This document shows, piece by piece, positions 26,851 through 34,514 of a stretch of 36,742 nt of DNA. Under the pieces are notes generated by a model, which ran no database searches, had not been told where the DNA came from, and was given only the letters and a program-made list of their open reading frames with translations. This stretch comes from an uncultured Paraprevotella sp. (lineage in GTDB: Bacteria; Bacteroidota; Bacteroidia; Bacteroidales; Bacteroidaceae). Both the position numbers and the translations under genes were made by a program. Every line of letters starts with the position of its first letter. Positions within the stretch are counted from its first letter, which is position 1. Location: the NCBI GenBank assembly GCA_944320765.1, contig CALUIS010000027.1:1-36742 (forward strand), written 5' to 3'.

Positions 26851-27891
26851 TCATTCGAGGGTGATCTCGCCGGCCAGGTCGGTCGCCATCAGCCGTCTGA
26901 TTTCCTCCGGGGGCAGGTTGTGTCCCAGGAGGAACATCAGTTTGGTGAGGGCACACTCGGGCGTGCTGTCGTAGCCGCTGATGACGCCGGCCTCGAGCAG
27001 CTGCCTCCCCGTCTCGTAGCGTTCCATCTCCACGCTGCCCGACTGGCACTGGGTGATGTTGATGATGACGACCCCCCTTGCGGTGGCCTCCCTGATGAGG
27101 CGGATGAGCCACGGCTTCTGCGGCGCGTTGCCCGATCCGAAGGTCTTCATGACCACGGCCTTGAGTCCCTGTAGGCGGAACACGGAGGTGATGATGTCCT
27201 CCTGTATGCCGGGGAAGAGTGTGAGGACCACCACGTTGGTGTCGAACAGGTAGTGGGCCTTGAGCGGGCGGCCGGGGTCCGGGCGGCGGATGCGTTCGGG
27301 CTTGAACTGTATGTCAATCGCGCTGTGGCCGAGGCAGGGGTAGTTGAACGACTTGAAGGCGTTGAACTTCTCCGCGTTGATTTTGGTGGTGCGGTTGCCG
27401 CGCATCAGGTCTTTTTCGAAATAGATGCACACCTCCGGCACCGCCGCGCTGCCGTCCGCGTTCTTGGCGGCGGCGATTTCGATGGCCGTGATGAGGTTTT
27501 CCTTGCCGTCGGTGCGGAGCATTCCCATGGGCAGCTGCGAGCCGGTGAGGATGACGGGCTTGGAAAGGTTTTCCAGCATGAAGCTCATGGCCGACGCCGT
27601 GTAGGCCATGGTGTCCGTGCCATGCAGGATGACGAAGCCGTCGTATTGCCCGTAGTTGCGTTCTACGATGCGCACCAGCCGCGCCCAGTGGTAGGGTTCC
27701 ATGTCCGACGAGTCGATGGGCGGCTCGAAGGAATAGGTGTTGATATGGTAGTTGAACCGTTTCAGTTCCGGCACGAACCTCAGCAGATGGTCGAAGTTGA
27801 AGCTTTCCAAGGCCCCGGTCTCGGGGTTTTCAATCATTCCGATGGTTCCTCCTGTGTAAATCAGCAGGACCGATGGTGCTCTGTCTGTCAT
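26851..27891 (-). CDS. ansA: Type I (cytoplasmic) L-asparaginase
   Basis: A 346-residue enzyme without a signal peptide. TGGTIGM (13-19) carries the first catalytic Thr, HGTDTMAYTAS (90-100) the second Thr-Asp pair, and RTDGKENL the Lys. It hydrolyses asparagine to aspartate and ammonia. The upstream minus-strand frame is open to 28833 because of GC-rich codon bias, but that part is the shifted frame of YeiH. The ATG at 27891 gives the family's normal start. Its stop is 3 bp from the stop of the convergent hydrolase gene. Confidence 0.93.
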   Translation of the reverse strand: MTDRAPSVLLIYTGGTIGMIENPETGALESFNFDHLLRFVPELKRFNYHINTYSFEPPIDSSDMEPYHWARLVRIVERNYGQYDGFVILHGTDTMAYTASAMSFMLENLSKPVILTGSQLPMGMLRTDGKENLITAIEIAAAKNADGSAAVPEVCIYFEKDLMRGNRTTKINAEKFNAFKSFNYPCLGHSAIDIQFKPERIRRPDPGRPLKAHYLFDTNVVVLTLFPGIQEDIITSVFRLQGLKAVVMKTFGSGNAPQKPWLIRLIREATARGVVIINITQCQSGSVEMERYETGRQLLEAGVISGYDSTPECALTKLMFLLGHNLPPEEIRRLMATDLAGEITLE

Positions 27892-27947
27892 GTCTGAAGG
27901 TCTTTTTTCTTGAAATCTTGTTGTGTCCTTTTGCCTTTCGCCCGGTT

Positions 27948-29015
27948 TCATCCGGCTCGGAAGAGGAGCTTGACGATGGCATATCCTCCCAGCACCAGCC
28001 AAAGGTAGAGCGCGCCGGCCAGGTAGAACGGCTTGGCACCGGCCTGCTTGAACTTGTCGATGCTGGTCTCCGCGCCAAGGGCCGTCATGGCCATGGTGAG
28101 CAGGAAGGTGTCCACGTCGTTGATGAAGCCGATGCCGGCCCGCAATGTCTCTGCCGGAATGAAGGCGGCGGACTGTAGCAGGGAGTTGAGGCCGATGACC
28201 AGCAGGAAGTAGAAGGCAAACCAGGGGATGGTGATTTTGCTCTTCTGCACGGGGCCGTCGGCACTGCCTTTGCGGCGGCGCGAGAGGAAGAGGCTCATGA
28301 TGACCAGCGCGGGGGCCAGCAGCATGACGCGGATCATCTTGGTGATGGTGGCGGCATCGGCCACCTGTCCGCCTGCGGCATCGATGGCGTTGCCCGCCCC
28401 TACGACGTGGGCCACTTCGTGCAGGGTGGAGCCTACGTAGACGGCAACGGCCTGGTCGCTCAGCCCGTCCAGCCACCCGGCACGGTACATGACGGGGTAG
28501 AGGAACATGGAGAGCGTGCCGAAGATGACGACGGTGGATACGGCCACGGCTGTCTTGTGGGGTTCGCAGCGCACCACCGGTTCCGCGCCGAGCACGGCCG
28601 CCGCCCCGCAGATGGCACTGCCGGTGGAGGTCATCAGGGCCGTCTGCCCGTCCACCTTGAACAGTTTGCCGAGCAGTATGCCCAGCAGCAGCGTTCCGGC
28701 CACGATGACGAGGTCGGCCGTGATGGCCGGAAGGCCGATGGCCATGACTTGCTGGAACGTGAGCTTGAAGCCATAGAGGACTACGCCGGTGCGCAGGATT
28801 TGTTTGGAGCAGAACTTGATGCCCGGCACCCATGTCTCGGGCAGCTTGTTGCGCAGGCTGTTGGCGTAGAGCATTCCCAGGATGATGCCGACAATCAGCG
28901 GGCTGAACGAGAGCTTCTTCACGAAGTCGAATTCTGCGATGTAGGAGGCGGAAAATGAGAACAACACGATGAGCAGGATGCCGTGCAACACTTCCCCTTT
29001 GTTTTCTTTGAACAT
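27948..29015 (-). CDS. yeiH: YeiH family putative sulfate exporter (UPF0324)
   Basis: A 355-residue protein with about 10 hydrophobic helices. LVGIILGMLYANSL-like helix 2, the conserved ALMTSTGSAICGAAAVLG segment, STLHEVAHVVGAG and the C-terminal AMTALGAETSI region match the family. Transport of sulfate or sulfonate is proposed for some members, but the substrate is not proven here. It lies 56 bp upstream of the asparaginase gene on the same strand and may be co-transcribed. A good promoter lies at 29072-29102. Confidence 0.9.
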   Translation of the reverse strand: MFKENKGEVLHGILLIVLFSFSASYIAEFDFVKKLSFSPLIVGIILGMLYANSLRNKLPETWVPGIKFCSKQILRTGVVLYGFKLTFQQVMAIGLPAITADLVIVAGTLLLGILLGKLFKVDGQTALMTSTGSAICGAAAVLGAEPVVRCEPHKTAVAVSTVVIFGTLSMFLYPVMYRAGWLDGLSDQAVAVYVGSTLHEVAHVVGAGNAIDAAGGQVADAATITKMIRVMLLAPALVIMSLFLSRRRKGSADGPVQKSKITIPWFAFYFLLVIGLNSLLQSAAFIPAETLRAGIGFINDVDTFLLTMAMTALGAETSIDKFKQAGAKPFYLAGALYLWLVLGGYAIVKLLFRAG

Positions 29016-29071
29016 AGTGAGACTGTGGATTAAATGGATATTAACGGATAGCTTTCTTGCCTATCAGGACG

Positions 29072-29102
29072 CAAAGGTACATTAAAAAAGGCAGGCGGCA
29101 AG
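29072..29102 (-). promoter_or_regulatory. Predicted promoter of yeiH
   Basis: On the minus strand CTTG (29099-29102), a 19-bp spacer and TACCTTTG (29072-29079). It is close to TTTG-19-TAnnTTTG with one mismatch and lies 57 bp upstream of the ATG. Confidence 0.55.
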
Positions 29103-29114
29103 GCGTTTGCCTTT

Positions 29115-29167
29115 AAAAAAAGGACGGGCGGACGTTTTCCTGTGGTAAGAATAGCGTCCGCCCGTCC
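29115..29167 (-). terminator. Strong terminator of the winged-helix gene
   Basis: A perfect 13-bp stem (29122-29134 with 29155-29167, GGACGGGCGGACG) with a 20-nt loop is followed on the minus strand by TTTTTTT. It lies 40 bp after the stop at 29208 and prevents read-through into yeiH. Confidence 0.85.
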
Positions 29168-29207
29168 CTTGTCTCCTGCATTCGGAACACTTGTGGCTTA
29201 GTGGGGG

Positions 29208-29432
29208 TTATCCGAAGCTGAACATGATTTCAGGCTTCTCGGACACCCAAATCTCATTGTCTTTCTGGCGGATGAAAATCTTGCTCTCGCGTGCCAGCCA
29301 TCCGATGGCAAGAGCCGTGTCTTCCACGCTCAGGCACAATTTCGTGGCCAAATCTGGAAGCTTGATTTCCGTGGTTTCCTGGAGGGCGTGCCAGACCTTG
29401 CCGGCATTGGTCCCGATTGTTGCTTTATACAT
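29208..29432 (-). CDS. Small winged helix-turn-helix protein (DUF2582-like)
   Basis: A 74-residue protein: MYKATIGTNAGKVWHALQ, then EIKLPDLATKLCLS and EDTALAIGWLARESKI with a beta wing (IFIRQKDNEIWVSE). This is the DUF2582-type winged-helix fold common in Bacteroidetes. It may bind DNA, but no target is known. The ATG at 29432 follows a strong promoter. A frame open to 29498 would start upstream of that promoter. It is divergent from the polyferredoxin gene and is the nearest candidate regulator of it. Confidence 0.85.
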   Translation of the reverse strand: MYKATIGTNAGKVWHALQETTEIKLPDLATKLCLSVEDTALAIGWLARESKIFIRQKDNEIWVSEKPEIMFSFG

Positions 29433-29461
29433 GCGATGTTTTTTTGTGGTTGTTTGCACTG

Positions 29462-29492
29462 CAAAGATATTTGTTTTTTTAGACTTTGCAAA
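29462..29492 (-). promoter_or_regulatory. Predicted promoter of the winged-helix gene
   Basis: On the minus strand TTTG (29489-29492), a 19-bp spacer and TATCTTTG (29462-29469), a full match to the Bacteroidetes consensus. It lies 30 bp before the ATG at 29432. Confidence 0.75.
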
Positions 29493-29587
29493 TATCAAAT
29501 TGGGATAATCGCTGTTCGTTTCGTTCTTTTTTGTAATTCAAATGCTCCTTTTCTGTAAAAATGGTAGGCATTTCTGGGATAGGAACG

Positions 29588-29618
29588 CTTGTTGGTTGGG
29601 AATAAGCTGTTATCTTTG
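29588..29618 (+). promoter_or_regulatory. Predicted promoter of the polyferredoxin-Tat operon
   Basis: CTTG (29588-29591), a 19-bp spacer and TATCTTTG (29611-29618), one mismatch from consensus. It lies 30 bp before the ATG at 29649. It could drive all four genes to 33593, because the gaps downstream are short (19 and 25 bp) and the last pair overlaps. Confidence 0.65.
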
Positions 29619-29648
29619 CAGTCAGAGGATGTATAGAATGAAGTGGTT

Positions 29649-31133
29649 ATGGTTTTAAAAAGGATCAGGCAGTGGCTGGCTGCCGTCTTCTTCTTCTTGG
29701 TCACGATGCTGTTTCTCGATTTTACGGGGGTATGGCATCTTTGGTTCGGGTGGACGGCCAAGATTCAGTTTGTCCCCGCGCTGTTGGCTTTGAACGTGGC
29801 GGTGGTGGCGGGGCTGGTGCTGCTGACGTTGGTGTTCGGCCGGTTGTATTGTTCCGTGATATGCCCGCTGGGCGTGTTCCAGGATGTGGTGTCCCGTTTG
29901 GGCGGACGGTTCCGGAAGAACCGTTTCCGCTACTTTTCCGCGCTGTCCGGGTTGCGCTATGCCATGTTGGTGGCGTTCATCGTTTTGTCGGTAGCCGGCT
30001 GCATCAGTTGGGCCGGACTGGTGGAACCCTACAGCGCTTACGGGCGTATGGCGGCCAACTTGTTCGCGCCACTTTACCGTTGGGGGAACAATGCGTTGGC
30101 CTATATGGCCGAGCGGGCGGACAGCTATGCCTTTTATGAGACGGACGTGTGGATGAAGGGCTTGCCCGTGCTGGTCGTGGCGGCAGTGACCTTTGTGGTG
30201 TTGGTGGTGTTGGCATGGAGAAACGGTCGGACTTATTGCAATACGGTGTGTCCGGTCGGCACGTTGTTGGGATTCTTGTCCCGTTACGCCTGGTTCAGGC
30301 CGGTCATCGACGCCTCGAAGTGTGTCAACTGCAATCTTTGCGAGCGGAACTGCAAGTCGTCCTGCATTCATATCAAGTCGCATGAGATAGACTATAGCCG
30401 TTGTGTGGCGTGTATGGACTGTATCGCCAAGTGCCCGAAGGGGGCGGTACGCTACGTGCATCCGAAGGCTGTGGGGAAGGAACCCGCCACCCCGGAAAGT
30501 CCTGACAGCTCGCGCCGCAGTTTCCTGACGGTGGCCTCATTGTTTGCCGCCGGGACATGGCTGAAGGCGCAGGAGAAGAAGGTGGACGGCGGACTGGCTG
30601 CCATAGAGGAGAAGAAAGTGCCGGAGCGGAAAGTGCCGCTGAAGCCGGCCGGCTCGCAAGGGCTTCGGCATTTCTCGAACCATTGCACGGCCTGTCAGCT
30701 TTGTGTGTCGGCCTGTCCGAACGGGGTGCTGCGCCCGTCTTCCGCGCTGGGGACGTGGATGCAGCCCGAGATGTCCTATGAGCGGGGATATTGCCGGCCG
30801 GAATGCGTCCGATGCTCGGAGGTCTGTCCTGACGGGGCGATACGGCTGGTGACGAAGGCTGACAAGTCGGCCATACAAATAGGTCATGCCGTGTTCCATC
30901 CGGAAAACTGCATCGTGAATACCGATGGCGTGGAATGCGGCAACTGTGCCCGCCACTGTCCTTCCGGGGCGATACAGATGGTGCCTTCGGCCGCGGGGAA
31001 TCCCGCTTCGCGCAAGTTGCCTGTCGTGAACGAGGCCCGTTGCATCGGTTGCGGGGCTTGTGAGAACCTGTGTCCGGCGCGGCCGTTCAGTGCGATTCAC
31101 GTGGAAGGGCATGAGGTGCATAGTTTCATCTAA
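29649..31133 (+). CDS. Membrane polyferredoxin (NapH-like) with internal twin-arginine segment
   Basis: A 494-residue protein. Residues 1-200 contain about four membrane helices with two NapH-type motifs, CSVICP (68-73) and CNTVCP (197-202). Two [4Fe-4S] motifs follow, CVNCNLCERNC (225-235) and CVACMDCIAKCP (252-263). Then comes SRRSFL (288-293) with a hydrophobic run to about 307, which is a twin-arginine signal-anchor pattern. The C-terminal part has four more Cys clusters, at 346-356, 382-393, 421-437 and 465-475. It looks like NapH and a NapG/MauM-like ferredoxin fused in one chain. The N-terminal Fe-S sites should face the cytoplasm and the C-terminal ones the periplasm if the RR segment works. 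GTG 29643 is an alternative start. It heads the operon with an aldo/keto reductase and tatAC. Confidence 0.85.
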   Translation: MVLKRIRQWLAAVFFFLVTMLFLDFTGVWHLWFGWTAKIQFVPALLALNVAVVAGLVLLTLVFGRLYCSVICPLGVFQDVVSRLGGRFRKNRFRYFSALSGLRYAMLVAFIVLSVAGCISWAGLVEPYSAYGRMAANLFAPLYRWGNNALAYMAERADSYAFYETDVWMKGLPVLVVAAVTFVVLVVLAWRNGRTYCNTVCPVGTLLGFLSRYAWFRPVIDASKCVNCNLCERNCKSSCIHIKSHEIDYSRCVACMDCIAKCPKGAVRYVHPKAVGKEPATPESPDSSRRSFLTVASLFAAGTWLKAQEKKVDGGLAAIEEKKVPERKVPLKPAGSQGLRHFSNHCTACQLCVSACPNGVLRPSSALGTWMQPEMSYERGYCRPECVRCSEVCPDGAIRLVTKADKSAIQIGHAVFHPENCIVNTDGVECGNCARHCPSGAIQMVPSAAGNPASRKLPVVNEARCIGCGACENLCPARPFSAIHVEGHEVHSFI

Positions 31134-31152
31134 TATATAATAGATATAAAGT

Positions 31153-32541
31153 ATGGAACAGAAGAGTCAGAATAAGGAAATGGGTCGCCGTAAGTTCCTC
31201 AAACTGCTCGGGGCGGGAGCGGCGGCCACTTCGGCGGCGATGTATGGTTGCGGTCCCGGGAAGAGGGAGACGGGGGCTGGCGGCGAAACGGGAGAAGTGC
31301 CCGCAGGGCAGATGACGGTCCGGACGAGTCCCACCACGGGCGACAAGGTGTCGCTGTTGGGATTCGGCATGATGCGCCTGCCTTTCCGCGGGGAGAGCGA
31401 CGAGATAGACCAGGAGATGGTGAACGAATTGGTGGACTATGCCATGGCGCACAGCGTGAATTATTTCGACACGTCGCCCGCGTACTGCCGCGGCTTGTCG
31501 GAACGTGCCACGGGCATAGCCTTGAGCCGGCATCCGCGCGAGAGCTATTTCGTGGCGACGAAGCTGTCCAACTTCTCCAATTACACGCGGGAGAATTCCA
31601 TCGCGATGTACCGCAGGTCGTTCGAGGAGCTGCAGGTGGACCATATTGACTATTATCTGTTGCACTCCGTGGGCGGCGGGGATGGCATGGGGCTGCTCAA
31701 CGAACGCTTCTTCGACAACGGGATGGTGGACTTCCTTTTGAAAGAGCGTGAGGCCGGACGCATCCGGAACCTGGGGTTCTCATACCATGGCGATGTCCGT
31801 GTGTTCGACTACCTGTTGTCGCGCCATGACGAATTCAAATGGGACTTCGTGCAAATCCAGCTGAATTACCTGGACTGGCGGCATGCCAAGCAGAACAATG
31901 AGAGGAATACGGATGCCGAGTACCTTTACGGGGAACTCTCCAAGCGGGGAATCCCGGCCATCATCATGGAGCCTCTTCTGGGAGGCCGGCTTTCCAATGT
32001 GCCGGACAACATCGTGGCGCGTTTCAAGCAACGCGCTCCGGGGAGCAGCGTCGCTTCGTGGGCTTTCCGCTTTGCCGGGAACTTTCCCGGCGTGCTCACC
32101 GTGCTGAGCGGCATGACGCGGATGGAACACCTGCAGGACAACCTGCGTACCTACAGCCCTCTCAGGCCGTTGTCGGAAGAAGAGTTCCAGTTCCTTCTGG
32201 ACACGGCCAAGCTGATGATGGAGTTCGACACGATTCCCTGCAACGATTGCAAGTATTGTATGCCTTGTCCTTACGGCATCGACATCCCTGCCGTCCTGCT
32301 GCACTATAACAAGTGCCTGAACGAGGGAAACATTCCGCAAAGTTCGCAGAGCGAGGAATACAGGAAGGCACGGCGGGCTTATCTGGTCGGTTATGACCGG
32401 AGCGTCCCCAAACTCCGGCAAGCCGACCATTGCACGGGATGCGGGCAGTGTAACCCGCATTGCCCTCAGGGCATCGACATCCCGAAGGAGCTGCACCGCA
32501 TAGACGATTATGTGGAGAAATTGAAACAGGAAACTTTGTAG
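31153..32541 (+). CDS. Tat-exported aldo/keto reductase with C-terminal Fe-S domain
   Basis: A 462-residue protein. The N-terminus has GRRKFLK (11-17), a hydrophobic run and AAMYGC with Cys33, a twin-arginine signal with a lipoprotein-like end. The aldo/keto reductase barrel follows with Asp106, Tyr111, Lys137 and His171 as the catalytic tetrad ([21 protein letters not shown]). The C-terminus carries two Cys clusters: 363/366/369/372 and 427/430/433/437, each followed by P-x-GIDIP. Cytoplasmic relatives use NAD(P)H, which is not available in the periplasm, so electrons may come through the Fe-S clusters and the polyferredoxin. It lies 19 bp after the polyferredoxin gene and 25 bp before tatA. 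Confidence 0.9.
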   Translation: MEQKSQNKEMGRRKFLKLLGAGAAATSAAMYGCGPGKRETGAGGETGEVPAGQMTVRTSPTTGDKVSLLGFGMMRLPFRGESDEIDQEMVNELVDYAMAHSVNYFDTSPAYCRGLSERATGIALSRHPRESYFVATKLSNFSNYTRENSIAMYRRSFEELQVDHIDYYLLHSVGGGDGMGLLNERFFDNGMVDFLLKEREAGRIRNLGFSYHGDVRVFDYLLSRHDEFKWDFVQIQLNYLDWRHAKQNNERNTDAEYLYGELSKRGIPAIIMEPLLGGRLSNVPDNIVARFKQRAPGSSVASWAFRFAGNFPGVLTVLSGMTRMEHLQDNLRTYSPLRPLSEEEFQFLLDTAKLMMEFDTIPCNDCKYCMPCPYGIDIPAVLLHYNKCLNEGNIPQSSQSEEYRKARRAYLVGYDRSVPKLRQADHCTGCGQCNPHCPQGIDIPKELHRIDDYVEKLKQETL

Positions 32542-32566
32542 TATTTGTTTAATTGATATAAGGATT

Positions 32567-32794
32567 ATGTTTGGTATCGGAACGCAGGAGATTCTTTTCA
32601 TCCTCCTCATCGTGCTGCTTTTCTTTGGCGGGAAGAAGATTCCCGAACTGATGAAAGGATTGGGCAAGGGGGTGAAGAGCTTCAAGGATGGGATGAACGG
32701 GGTGGATGCCCCTCAGGACAAGAAAGAGGAAGGCAATGCGGTGAAAAAGGACGAGGCCGTGAAGGAGGAAGACGGGAAGCATGGGAATGCCTGA
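32567..32794 (+). CDS. tatA: Twin-arginine translocase subunit TatA/E
   Basis: A 75-residue protein: a short N-terminal membrane helix ([20 protein letters not shown]), the [20 protein letters not shown] hinge and amphipathic helix, and a charged tail of Lys and Glu. This is the pore-forming or membrane-thinning subunit. There is no separate tatB, as in many minimal Tat systems. The gene overlaps tatC by 14 bp and follows two genes that both carry twin-arginine motifs. Confidence 0.95.
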   Translation: MFGIGTQEILFILLIVLLFFGGKKIPELMKGLGKGVKSFKDGMNGVDAPQDKKEEGNAVKKDEAVKEEDGKHGNA

Positions 32795-33593
32795 CGAAAA
32801 CGGGGCGACAGGGACATTCTGGGACCATCTTGACGTGTTGCGCGGCTGCCTGCTGCGGGCCATCGGCGTGACGGCCTTGTGCGGGATTGTGGCTTTCTTC
32901 TTTAAAGAAGAGCTGTTCCGTGTGGTCCTTGCCCCCAAGGATTCCGGATTCTGCACCTATCGCTTTCTTGAATGGCTGGGTGGCGGATTGGGGATAGCGG
33001 GCATGATGCCGGAGGATTTCTCGGTCCGTCTGATTAATACGGCGTTGGCCGAACAGTTTGTCATCCACATGAAGGCGGCGCTTTATGCGGGGTTGCTTTG
33101 CGCTTCCCCGTATGTGGTTTATTTGCTGTTCCGCTTCGTGTCGCCCGCACTTTACGAAAATGAGCGGCGTTATGCCGTGCGCACGGTGGGGGCGGGGTAT
33201 GTGATGTTCCTGCTGGGCGTGGCGCTGAACTATTTCCTGATATTCCCTCTCACTTTCCGTTTCCTGGGTACTTATCAGGTGAGTGCGGAGGTGGAGAACG
33301 CCATCACGTTGCAGTCCTATATGGATACGTTGCTGACGATGAGCCTCATGCTGGGCATCGTGTTCGAGATTCCCGTCGTGTGCTGGCTGCTGGCCCGTTT
33401 CGGGGTACTGGATGCGGCGTTTCTTCGCCGCTACCGCCGTCATGCCGTGGTGGTGGTCCTGGTCGTGGCTGCCGTCATCACCCCCACGTCCGATGTGTTC
33501 ACGCTTCTGTTGGTGTCTTTTCCCATGTGGCTGCTTTACGAGGTCGGCATCTGGGTGGTGGCGGCCACGGAGAGTCGTTCGGTCCGGACGTGA
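32781..33593 (+). CDS. tatC: Twin-arginine translocase subunit TatC
   Basis: A 270-residue protein with six membrane helices. [15 protein letters not shown] (13-27) is the N-terminal signal-binding motif, [12 protein letters not shown] the first periplasmic/cytoplasmic loop motif, and [10 protein letters not shown] the fourth-loop motif. TatC recognises twin-arginine signals. A second ATG at 32787 is possible. A loop between helices 1 and 2 is longer than in E. coli TatC, containing the segment [18 protein letters not shown]. It is the last gene of the unit and converges on cysQ after 11 bp. Confidence 0.94.
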   Translation: MGMPDENGATGTFWDHLDVLRGCLLRAIGVTALCGIVAFFFKEELFRVVLAPKDSGFCTYRFLEWLGGGLGIAGMMPEDFSVRLINTALAEQFVIHMKAALYAGLLCASPYVVYLLFRFVSPALYENERRYAVRTVGAGYVMFLLGVALNYFLIFPLTFRFLGTYQVSAEVENAITLQSYMDTLLTMSLMLGIVFEIPVVCWLLARFGVLDAAFLRRYRRHAVVVVLVVAAVITPTSDVFTLLLVSFPMWLLYEVGIWVVAATESRSVRT

Positions 33594-33604
33594 ATGCGAT
33601 TATT

Positions 33605-34414
33605 TCATTTCACGATGAACCACGGATTCAGCAGGTCTTCTTTGTTGTAGTGCAGCGGTGTCTTCTCGTCCGTCTGGTAAATGTTCCTGCCGGCGGCCCG
33701 TGCGATGGCGTGCCCGGCCGCCGTATCCCATTCCATGGTAGGGGCGAAACGCGGATAGATGTCCGCCGAACCTTCGGCCACGGCGCAGATTTTCAGCGAG
33801 CTGCCGCAGGAGATGAGGTGGATGTCGCCATATTCCTTCCTTAGCTGTTGGATGTATTCTTCCGTTTCGGGGGAGAGGTGGGAGCGTGAGGCCACGACCA
33901 CGAAGCCTTTCGTGTCGGCCTGTTCCAAAGGAAGGCGGTCGGCTTGTTCCGTCAGGTCTTCGATGGAAAGTCCTGCCGAGCGGCAGTCTATGCCGTTCAG
34001 TTTGTAGGCACCTATATTCTCTTCGGCGAAATAGAGCGTGCGGGCTACGGGGACGTAAATCACGCCCATCACGGGAACGCCGTTCTCCACCAGTGCGATA
34101 TTGACCGTGAACTCTCCGTTCCGTTTGATGAATTCCTTGGTGCCGTCCAGCGGGTCCACAATCCAAAGGGTTTTCCATTCCCGCCGCACGTCATAGTCCA
34201 GATGTTTCCCTTCTTCGCTGAGGATGGGGATAGTGGTTTCCGACAATAGTCCTGTGATGCGTTCGTTGGCCCGTTTGTCGGCGATGGTCAGCGGGGAGTT
34301 GTCCGCCTTGCGCTCGATGGCGAAGTCCGCCTTGGGGTCGTTGTAAATCTCCAGTATGTCTTTTCCTGCCGTCAAGGCTGCCCTGATGGCGCAGGATAAC
34401 CGTTCGTTTTGCAT
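33605..34414 (-). CDS. cysQ: 3'(2'),5'-bisphosphate nucleotidase CysQ
   Basis: A 269-residue inositol-monophosphatase-fold enzyme. WIVDPLDGTKEF holds the metal ligands Asp and Glu, WDTAAGHAIARAAG the C-terminal Asp, and SEEGK the upstream Glu pair. It removes the 3'-phosphate from PAP made during sulfate assimilation. The ATG at 34414 is chosen because a -7 box (34437-34444) lies over the upstream frame. The gene converges on tatC. The start lies beyond the trkH terminator. Confidence 0.93.
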   Translation of the reverse strand: MQNERLSCAIRAALTAGKDILEIYNDPKADFAIERKADNSPLTIADKRANERITGLLSETTIPILSEEGKHLDYDVRREWKTLWIVDPLDGTKEFIKRNGEFTVNIALVENGVPVMGVIYVPVARTLYFAEENIGAYKLNGIDCRSAGLSIEDLTEQADRLPLEQADTKGFVVVASRSHLSPETEEYIQQLRKEYGDIHLISCGSSLKICAVAEGSADIYPRFAPTMEWDTAAGHAIARAAGRNIYQTDEKTPLHYNKEDLLNPWFIVK

Positions 34415-34436
34415 GTGTCTAAGCTTTTTGTCTGCA

Positions 34437-34444
34437 CAAAGATA
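34437..34444 (-). promoter_or_regulatory. Candidate -7 box of cysQ
   Basis: The minus strand reads TATCTTTG, a full match to TAnnTTTG, 23 bp before the ATG at 34414. No matching -33 TTTG at the normal spacing. Confidence 0.5.
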
Positions 34445-34479
34445 AACTATTGTACCGACATACGGGCATGACATGTCCT

Positions 34480-34514
34480 AAAAAAGAGAGAAGGAAAGGC
34501 GGATTCGTCCGCTT
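34480..34514 (-). terminator. Terminator after trkH
   Basis: On the minus strand, GCGGA, loop CGAA, TCCGC, then CTTTCC, and after a pyrimidine stretch a run of T (34480-34485). The stem lies within 5 bp of the trkH stop. Confidence 0.65.

Noticed and set aside
26851..28833. A 660-codon open frame on the minus strand, far longer than an asparaginase
   Set aside because: The first 314 codons are the shifted frame of yeiH and read as low-complexity Arg/Gly/His-rich protein. Only the part from 27891 matches asparaginase.
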